Shown here: in pieces, positions 55,665 to 64,000 of the stretch
Layout of the letters: every line of letters starts with the position of its first letter
Position numbering within the stretch: position 1 is the stretch's first letter
Assembly: GCA_036925085.1 (NCBI GenBank)
Contig: JAUPFP010000001.1
Location: forward strand, 3,146,001 to 3,210,000
Direction of reading: 5' to 3'
DNA from: Brachycybe producta
Lineage: Eukaryota; Arthropoda; Diplopoda; Playtdesmida; Andrognathidae
DNA length: 64,000 nucleotides
Notes under the pieces: generated by a model
Seen by the model: only the letters and a program-made list of their open reading frames with translations
What the model was told of the DNA's origin: nothing
The model's database searches: none
Program-made: the position numbers and the translations under genes

Positions 55665-58600
55665 TTATGATGCATAAACACCGTTCTCATTCGGTGCCTC
55701 CTCCAACATTTCATCAATCATTCTTTTTCGAAGGCGTCTCAGTGTAATAATCACATAGATGGCGCTCACGCAGCCTAATATCTATTTCGAAACATTATTA
55801 GAAAAAATCAATAATTATTGTTAGGTGGCAGCACTGTAGCATAGGATAAGAAAAATTTCAAAATAAACAAGTGCTGCTGGCAAAGCTGTAAAGTAGAATG
55901 ATAAAAATTAAAAAAAGCCTACAAGTGTAGATGGAAATACTTAAAAAGTAGGATAGCCAAAATTTAAAAAAAAATCTGATTGTAGTTGGCAACACTGTAG
56001 AGTAGGATAGCTAAAATTAAAAAAAAACATCTGGTAACACTGTGAAGTAGAATAACACAAAATTAAAAACTATGTAAACTAGAATGACAAAAATATAAAA
56101 AAAACCTACAAGAGTAGATGGAAATACTTAAAAAGTAGGATGGCTAAAATTAAAAAAGAAATATGATTGTAGTTGGCAACACTGTAGAATACGGTAGCTA
56201 CAATTTAAAAAAAAGCATCTGGCAACACTGTAGAGTAGAATAACAAAAAATTAAAAAAGACCCTTAATTTTAGGTGGCGACACTGTAAACTAGAATGACA
56301 AAAACATAAAAAACCTACAAGTGTAGATGAAAACACTTAAAAAAAGTAGGATGGCTAAAATTTAAAAAAAATCTAATTGCAGCTGGCAGCACTGTAGAGT
56401 AGGATAGCTAAAATTTAAGAAAAATCATCTGTCAACACTGTGGAGTAGAATAACAAAAAATTAAAAAATACCCTTAATTGTAGCTGGAAACACTGTAGAG
56501 TAGAATGACAAAAATATAAAAAAAAACCTACAAGAGTAGATGGAAATACTTAAAAAGTAGGATGGCTAAAATTAAAAAAGAAATATGATTGTAGTTGGCA
56601 ACACTGTAGAATACGGTAGTTACAATTTTAAAAAAAGCATCTGGCAACACTGTAGAGTAGAATAACAAAAAATTAAAAAAATACCCTTAATTGTAGCTGA
56701 AAACACTGTAGAGTAGAATGGCAAAAATATGAAAAAAACCTACAAGTGTAGATGATAACACTTAAAAAGTAGGATAGCCAACATTTAAAAAAAACGCATT
56801 GTAGTTGGCAACATTGTAGAGTAGGATAGCTACAATTTAAAAACCCATCTGGCAACACTGTAGAGTAGAATAACTAAAGATTTAAAAAATACCATTAATG
56901 ACAAAAATTAAAAAAAGCCTAAACGTGTAGATGAAAGAAAACACTTAAAGAGTAGGATGGCTAAAATTTAAGAAAATCTAATTGTAGCTGAAAAAACCGC
57001 TAGAGTAGGAGGGCTAAAATAAAAAAAAGCATCTGGCAACACTGTGGAGTAGCGTCACAAAAAATAAAAATCCCTCGCTGAAAACACTATAGAGTAGAAT
57101 GACAAAAATTAAAAATAATACTACTTTTTCTAAAGTAATATAACAAAAATTAAGAAATTATAAATGGTGCTGGCAATATTGTAGAGTAGGATAGCTAAAA
57201 TGTTTTAAAAAAATTCTAATTACAGCTGGCAACACTTGATTAGGATGCAAAAATTTTTTTTAAAAAAAATTAAAATTTAAAAAAAAAACTAGACTAGGCC
57301 AAACTCACCTGTAATAAACCTGTTCCTGCAATGATTGACACCCAAATATCGTGATTGTTTTTGAACCAGTCTAGTAATTTGTTACCACACCCATGCTGTC
57401 CGATACACAAAAACAAAGGAAATTATTTTGCATTTATTTTCATTAGAAAGTGGTTTTTATTTTCATTTTCCGCCAACCGAAATAAAAAAATTTTTACCTG
57501 TTTTAAAAAACGTTCCCCTTCAGTTGCGTTTAAAGAGGGCGCCACTTCCACTGATTTAATGGGAATAATCTCATAACATGTGTCATCTATAGGGTCATTG
57601 CGATATGCAAATTCTTTGGGTCCAGTGTAACCACAACAATGAAACTAAATTTAGAGAAAAGAAATTCGAAATTGTGTTTAATGAAGTTGTTATATAAAAG
57701 TTAAAATTTAAATTTAAAATGTAATTTTTTTTATAATTAAAGTTAAAACTTTAATAAACTTTAAAATTGGAAACCTTTAATTAAAAACCTTTAAAATAGT
57801 TTGAAAATAATTTAAAAAGTAGAAACTTCAAAATAGTTTGAAAATAATTTAAAAAGTAGAAACTTCAAAATAAATTTAAGAAATAGATTTTAAAATTTGA
57901 AACTTTGATAAGGAAATATTTTAAAATTTGAAACTTTGATAAGAAAATATTTTAAAAATTTAAAACATCAAAATAATTTCGAAAAATATAAAACTTTGAA
58001 AAAAAAATTTAAAATTTAAAATTTAAAACTTTGAAAAAAAAAATTTTAAATTGAAAACTTTGAAAAAGAAATTTTAAAATTGAAAACTTTGAAAGAAAAT
58101 TTTTAAAATTGAAAACTTTGAAAGAAAATTTTTAAAACTTGAAACTTTGATAAGAAAATATTTTAAAATTGAAAACTTTAAAAGAAAAATTTTAAAATTG
58201 AAAACTTTGAAAGAAAAATTTTAAAATTGAAAACTTTGAAAAAGAAATTTTAAAATTGAAAACTTTGAAAGAAAATTTTTAAAATTGAAAACTTTGAAAG
58301 AAAATTTTAAAATTGAAAACTTTGAAAGAAAAATTTTAAAATTGAAAACTTTGAAAAATAAATTTTAAAATTGAAAACTTTGAAAGAAAAATTTTAAAAT
58401 TGAAAACTTTGAAAGAAAAATTTTAAAATTAAAAACTTTGGAAGAAATATTTTAAAATTTGAAACTTTGATAAGGAAATATTTTAAAAATTTAAAACATC
58501 AAAACAATTTTGAAAAATATAAAACTTTTAAAAAACAATTTGTAAACTGAAAGAAAAATTTTAAAATTGAAAACTTTGAAAGAAATATTTATAAAACAAA

Positions 58601-61600
58601 ACTTCGAAAATACTTTAAAAAGTGGAAACTTTAAAACAATTTTTAATAATAAAATTTGAAACTTTGAAAGAAATTTTTTTTAAAAAAAAAAACTTTTGAA
58701 AATAATTATAAAAATGGAAACTTCAAAATATACAATTTAAAAATAAGAATTTTCATTATTTTTTTTAAAAGTAGTAATATTTTTCATACGTGATTTTGAA
58801 CAATATTTCTTGTTCCTTGGTTAACTTGACTCCAGCCATTTTCTACTATGTCACCCATCTAAGTCAAATTTAATAACAAAAAATATGAATATATTAAAAA
58901 TTATAATTATGTGGCTTTTTTGTTAAAAAAAAAAGCTTTTAAATGTTTCAAAATAAAAAACTTACATCTAATCTTAAAACATTCAAACTCAAAATGCCAC
59001 CCACTTCAAAGGCGATTGCAAGCACTGAAGCCATTATATACTAAAACAACAAAAAAAAAATCATATAAGAAATATTGTACTAAAAACTAGAAGGGTAGCT
59101 GAACAACTTTACAGTCATTTTCATATTTGATATCTTACAAAATAAACTTTTTAATAAAACAAACATTAAAAAATATCGTCTGTTTAAAATTTGAGCAAAA
59201 TGAAAATAAACTAGAAAGTGTTTTAGATACTAGAAAAGGCAGCTAAGTCACATGTCGATCATATGTAGATATCGTTCAAAATAAACTTTTTAATAAAACA
59301 AACATTAAAAAATATCGTCTATTTAAAATTTGAGCAAAATAAAAATAAACTAGAAAGTGTTTTAGATACTAGAAAAGGCAGCTAAGTCACATATCGATCG
59401 TATGTAGATATCGTTCAAAATAAACTTTTTAATAAAACAAATATTAAAAAATATTGTCTGTTTAAAAGTTGAGCAAAATGAAAATAAACTAGAAAGTGTT
59501 TTAGATACTAGAAAAGGCAGCTTAGTCACATATCGATCATATGTAGATATCGTTCAAAATAAACTTTTTAATAAAACAAATATTAAAAAATATTGTCTGT
59601 TTAAAGTTGGGTTTCATTTTCAAACTGAAATATAAAAAAGCTTATTTTGAAAGATATCAACGTGAAGATGGTTTATTAACAGCTGATTTTCGAACTCTGA
59701 TAATTCTGTCTTTCAGAAGAGCAAAATGAAAAGAAACTAGAAAGTGTTTTAGATACTAGAAAATGCAGCTCAGTCACATATCGATCATATATAGATATCA
59801 TGTAAGATATCTTTCAAAATAGACTTTTTTATAGCCAAAATTTATAAAATATCGTTTTCTTAAAAGTTGGTTCATTTTCAAACTCATATAAACTCATAAA
59901 AATAACCGCGACCCTTCTAGTTTCTAAATTACTATCAACTTTCTTTCAATTTTGCTTTTTTTTTTTTTTAAAAAAAACAGAATAACCAGAATTTGAGGGG
60001 CGTTTACACTTTTTAAAAAATAGTTTAAAATGAAAAATAAAGGGATATCCAATATTAATTATAACAAAAAAAAAATTACAAATGAATCATTTAAAAGTAG
60101 GTCATTAGTAAGAATTCATTGAACCGGTTTCTGTGGTTCATGGATCAATAATTTACACGCTTTTTTTTTCTTCTTCAAAAAATTGGGAACAAAATTTAAC
60201 GCTCATTTAAATGAGGTGGGCCACCACTGTTTAATTATGAGCTATTTTGAGGCAAAATCGTTTAACTCCCACAATAACTATTGTGGCCACCTTATACCCT
60301 TACACACACATTCAAACACAATTAAATATATTTAAGAATTAAACCATATTAAATTTCCTCTATGTTCATTTAACTGTAAATTTATTTAAGTCTTCTTATA
60401 CCTTGTACACACACATGAGTTAAATGAATTCAAATTAAATATGTTTAGGTGAATTATACGGAATCCAGTTAAGGACATGAACACCAAATAAAAATTGACT
60501 TTATTATTAATATTTTAAAATTGAAATACTAAATCAATATTTTAATGTCAATAGTTTATATATTTAAGTATTAACTCAATATTTTCAGATTAATTAACTG
60601 AAAAAATTGAATTCGACATATTGTTTGTTTGTCCTTAACAGGTCTCTGTAGAACACGTTAATTATTTAAATGCATTTAAATTATCAGGTGTGTGTACTAG
60701 GTATTACACACACATTCAGTTTTAATTGAGTTATTCCAACTCATGTAAACTGAATTTAATTGTTAATGTGTGTCTAAGTGCATTGTGGGAAATCCAATAA
60801 GGCGAAAAAGCTAACATTACTTTTAAATTGAAATTCCGTTAGAAACTAGAAAGGTAGTTCAATCACTTAAGGATTATTTGACATAAAAAAAGTTTATTTT
60901 AAAATATCTCAACATGAAAATACCTATAAAGATATTCAGCTACCCTTCTAGTTTATAAAATACCTGCATGTTTCTTTTAAAATAAACCTTTTGCAGACAA
61001 AATTTCAACAAAAGAGCAACACTGAAGAGAAATTGAAATAGTGTTAGAAACTAGAAGGGTAGCTGAATCAACTTAAATGGTATTTTCAAAATAAAACCTG
61101 CTTGAAGTTGGGTAATTTTCAAAGTGACATTAAAAAAAGCTTATTTTAAATGAAAATAAGCCTATATAAGTGATTGAACTATATTATAACCCTTCTAGTT
61201 TCTAAAATACCTTCAAGTTTATTTCAAAATAAAACTTTTTGCAGACAAATTTTTTTTTAAATTGTGTCATTTTTCAAAACTGAATAGAAAAAGTTTATTT
61301 AAAAAAAAGTATCCAACATGAAAAAGCCCTTAAGTGATTGAGAATCCCTCCTAGTTTTTAAAGCACTCTGGTTTTTCCTTAATTTTGCTCCTGGTACCAC
61401 CTGTTTTCACATAATTGTATTAAAATTAAATTACCATTTGCAAAATACACGAGCTGTTACTTGTGGCTCCAACCCAACCAAGTAATCCTAAACAAAAAAA
61501 AGTAACTTTAATCAAACCAGTTACAATTAAAACCAGTTACAAATTAATTATTTTACAAAAAAAAAATTGTGAAGGTCGACTTGTCTACAAGAGACAATTT

Positions 61601-63065
61601 TTTTTTCCGATAAATTGTCATTATTAAATAAAATCACGTTCAATTTTTATAGAATTTCCACACGAAAAAAAATGAAAATTTGATAATTAAATTTTCACAG
61701 GCAATTAGAAATCGGGACAAACAGAAGTTGGCTCCGCTCTTTTTTGATGACGACCGGCAACTTCTAATTGGTTTGTTGTGTGGTTCGACGTTGAAAAGGG
61801 CGAAGCATGTGACGTCAGACTACATAACCAACCAATTAGAAGTTGCCGGTCGTCATAAAAAAGAACGGAGTCAACTTATGTTTGTTCCGATTTCTAATTG
61901 CCTGTAAATTTTCATGTCAATGAAATGCAAAGTAAATTCCAAAGTGGAAATTAATATGAATGGAGAAAGAAAAAAACCTAACAAAAAAATTTACATAAAA
62001 TTATTTGAAGCGTTTTAAAAACTGGTTAATGAACCAATGAGTCAACCAACTTTTAAAATAATTCATCAAATGGTTCAGAGAATATTGGAATTATTTTAAA
62101 ATTATTACCTATTGTAAAAAGCAGAAATCCTAATCCAACTATAATATAAGTGAAAACCTAAGAAAAAATTAATAATATAAGTTGCTTAAAAGTTTGCACA
62201 AAATTCATAAGAAATATGATGACTAGGGATCGGATTTTTATGCAAAATCAAACAAATGTTTCTCAATTTAATGCTGAAGTGCCAATTGTGAAATCATCAT
62301 CATCATCATTAGAGCAACTGTATCTATGGTTTTTTTTTCTAATCAAAAGGCTGGTTAGAGGCTAGATGTCTGGTTACTATCAGTTGTCAACTAAAGTTCT
62401 AGCCTCTAACTAGTGTTTTTTAATTGAAAAAAACAAAACAATTATTGGTTGATTATAAGAGGAATTGTTACTTCACAGTTGGATCTTAAGGGCCACAGAT
62501 TGAGAAACATCTGTTTGATATTGCATAAAAGTCCGAGCCCTGATGATAACTGAAACATTTTTTTTATAAAACGACATAATTTTTATTAGTAATAATTAGG
62601 GTTCAGAATTATATGAAAAATCAAGCCAGATGTTTCTCAATCTTTGGCCCAAGTGCCAATTGTGAAGAATCACTCTCCCATTTAGATCAACCAACAATTA
62701 TGAATTTTTTTTTTCTAATAAAAAAAACACTGCTTAGAGGCTAGAACTCTCTAGTTGACAATTGGTAGTAACCAGACATGTAGCCTCTAACCAACCTTTT
62801 TTTGTTAGAATAAACATAATTGCAGTTGCAACAATGATGATTATTACTTCACAATTGACAATTGGGCCACAAATTGAGAAACATTTACTTGATATTGCAA
62901 AATAATTTTCTTTAAAAAATAATTTTACAAAAATTGACTAAATATAATAATAATTATATTAAATAATTGAATAATTTTTACCAGATTTCCAGACAAGAAT
63001 TGTTTGACGGTGACAGAGGTGGCCAGCACCCATGCCATATAACCAATTAGAGTGCAACCAATGAG
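55665..63065 (-). CDS. Tetraspanin, eight exons, N-terminal exon(s) outside or unseen
   Basis: Minus-strand exons: 63065-62982, 62157-62109, 61487-61435, 59040-58966, 58858-58790, 57644-57498, 57395-57309, 55781-55665. They join in frame to 226 residues plus stop, all with GT-AG introns. The visible part starts in TM1 (LIGCTLIGYMAWVLA). Next come the first loop, TM2 (YIIVGLGFLLF, then GLLGWVGA), TM3 (MASVLAIAFEVGGIL) and the large loop with FHCCGYTGPKEF, DDTCYEI and HGCGNKLLD. TM4 follows (VSIIAGTGLLQILGCVSAIYVI), then a basic-acidic tail ending NGVYAS. CCG plus two further loop cysteines is the tetraspanin hallmark (two disulfides); NAT in the loop is one N-glycosylation site. Tetraspanins organise membrane microdomains with integrins and other partners. 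The usual Cys after TM2 (GCCGA in many members) is Trp here. Subfamily cannot be assigned safely. Confidence 0.93.
55800..57260. repeat. Degenerate satellite in the last tetraspanin intron
   Basis: About 20 variants of GGCAACACTGTAGAGTAGAA followed by TAACAAAAAATTAAAAAA or a related line, in a higher-order pattern of about 300 bp. It fills nearly the whole intron between exons 7 and 8 of the visible set. Confidence 0.88.
57700..58740. repeat. 28-bp tandem array in a tetraspanin intron
   Basis: About 30 copies of a unit with AAAATTGAAAACTTTGAAAG and AAAAATTTT, almost filling the intron between 57644 and 58790. Confidence 0.9.
59145..59640. repeat. Tandem 131-bp units derived from family E
   Basis: Three to four near-identical units containing GAAAGTGTTTTAGATACTAG, GATCATATGTAGATATCG and AAAATAAACTTTTTAATAAA. 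A diverged fifth unit is at 59735-59830. Confidence 0.85.
60398..60706. mobile_element. Family K element in a tetraspanin intron
   Basis: ATACCTTGTACACACACATG to GTGTGTGTACTAGGTATTA; imperfect inverted ends; nearly the same as 52822-53129. Confidence 0.7.
60836..61380. mobile_element. Cluster of family E elements
   Basis: Left ends at 60840 and 61042 (GTTAGAAACTAGAA) and right ends at 60945, 61190 and 61345 (CTTCTAGTTT or a variant) indicate two or three adjacent copies, partly decayed. Confidence 0.6.
61697..61905. mobile_element. Family A palindromic MITE in a tetraspanin intron
   Basis: ACAGGCAATTAGAAATCGGG to CGATTTCTAATTGCCTGT with the 8-bp duplication AAATTTTC on both sides. TGACGTCA is at 61810-61817. 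Confidence 0.87.
62224..62541. mobile_element. Family D foldback element
   Basis: TAGGGATCGGATTTTTATGC to GCATAAAAGTCCGAGCCCT, between tetraspanin exons at 62109-62157 and 62982-63065. Confidence 0.75.
62597..62900. mobile_element. Family D foldback element, right end lost
   Basis: TAGGGTTCAGAATTATATG at the left, inner arms intact (CTTAGAGGCTAGAACTC, TAGCCTCTAACCAAC), and GAGAAACATTTACTTGATAT near the lost right terminus. Confidence 0.65.
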
Positions 63066-63567
63066 CTATTTTACAGTCAAAATGAAACAAAAATTGTATT
63101 AAAAAAATACTCAATAATTTTTTTTTGTTCTTGTTTAGTGTTTTCACAAAGAAAAATTTGAAAAACTAGTAAAAAAAAATACAATAAAAAAAAGATGATT
63201 AACGGATGTTTGTAAAATATCGGGGGTTAAAGGTTACAGAGATATTTGTATTTATTTTGCTCAGAATCCCGCTTTTGTGAAAAAGAACTTCCCTTTAAAA
63301 GTTTATTGTTAATCGGGTTTTAATGCATTAAAATGAGTTTCCTTTTCCTGTATTTGAATTAAAAACTTTTTGGAAAAAAAATCTGTAAAAAGTTACTATA
63401 ATATTTTAGAAAATTTATAAATTTTTCTGTAAATATTACTGAAAGGTTTAACTGAAATTTGACTTTTAATTTTTTTTAAATAATATTGTTCTAATCTGTC
63501 CAAGAAACATATATTTTAAAATAAAAATGCAAAGTTTTCAAACCCTCCCTTTTAATTTAAATTATAA

Positions 63568-63870
63568 TTATGAAAGTGTTAGAAACTAGAAGAGTAAATG
63601 AATCACTTAAAAGTATTTTCATTATGTTATCTTTCGAAATAAACTTTTTATAGACAGACAATATCATTTGCTTAAAGTTGTGTTATTTTCAAACTTTAGA
63701 CAAATAAAAAGCTTATTTTAAAAGATAACCATGAAAATACCTTCTAGTTTCTAAACCACTTTCTAAGTTTGCTTTTAAAAAAACAAAATAACCAGATGTT
63801 GAGCGACATTTACACATTAAATCCACTTTTAGGTTAATTCATTTACTCTTCTAGTTTCTAAAACACTTTC
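63568..63870. mobile_element. Family E foldback element
   Basis: GTGTTAGAAACTAGAAGAGT at the left and TACTCTTCTAGTTTCTAAAA at the right are complementary. An extra right end sits at 63740. Confidence 0.65.
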
Positions 63871-64000
63871 AAACTGACAACGACAAACCAAATTATTAAA
63901 AAATAGATACAAAAAATAGGTTCAAATTTGGATTGAGGAGTTTTTAATTTTTTTATTAGTAATTTTTTTTTTAAAAATTAAAAGAATACATTAAACATTA

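Overview
The window is AT-rich, intron-rich nuclear DNA from an animal. The evidence is a set of metazoan genes split by canonical GT-AG introns: a phospholipase C-like protein, COMMD1, Integrator subunit 7, a secreted Cys/Pro-rich protein, the vesicular GABA/glycine transporter and a tetraspanin. A vesicular inhibitory amino-acid transporter implies an animal with a nervous system. The phylum cannot be fixed from this window; an invertebrate is likely. All exon boundaries were derived by hand from splice sites, reading phase and remembered family sequences; no alignment was run.

Layout, left to right. (1) 1-2316: dispersed repeats only. (2) 2317-16829 (+): 24 exons of a phospholipase C-related (PLCL/PRIP-type) protein, running PH, EF hands, X box, Y box, C2 and a C-terminal tail; the N-terminus lies to the left or was not recognised. 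(3) 18496-19739 (-): COMMD1 in two exons, convergent with PLCL. (4) 20907-28466 (+): INTS7 in 16 exons, head-to-head with COMMD1 across about 1.2 kb. A possible extra exon lies at 30189-30380. (5) 31913-35310 (-): a two-exon secreted protein with a signal peptide, CC-containing cysteine modules and a long Tyr/Lys/Pro repeat. (6) 35311-49023: about 14 kb with no gene recognised, made of foldback elements, tandem arrays and AT-rich DNA. (7) 49024-52089 (-): SLC32A1/VGAT in two exons. (8) 55665-63065 (-): eight exons of a tetraspanin whose first exon(s) lie to the right.

Much of the non-coding DNA belongs to a few families of short, palindromic non-autonomous DNA transposons. Several copies have direct target-site duplications of 8-10 bp that can be read directly, and one copy is nested inside another. 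The commonest family (A) and its relative (B) carry the octamer TGACGTCA near the centre, with CCAAT boxes and GGGCGG/CCGCCC boxes in each arm. Also present are a deleted mariner-type element, two 5'-truncated LINE ends, a foldback element with 20-bp subrepeats, and many tandem arrays inside introns. The genes do not form an obvious pathway; this looks like an ordinary gene neighbourhood in a transposon-rich genome.

Points of most interest: the PLCL protein keeps two catalytic residues that vertebrate PRIPs lost but has Lys at another; long inverted arms flank PLCL exons 16-18; a promoter-like motif set is carried by mobile palindromes; a 59-bp minimal element lies just upstream of COMMD1; two GC-AG introns are required by reading frame; INTS7 may have an alternative 3' exon; and the Tyr/Lys/Pro-rich protein resembles adhesive or structural proteins.
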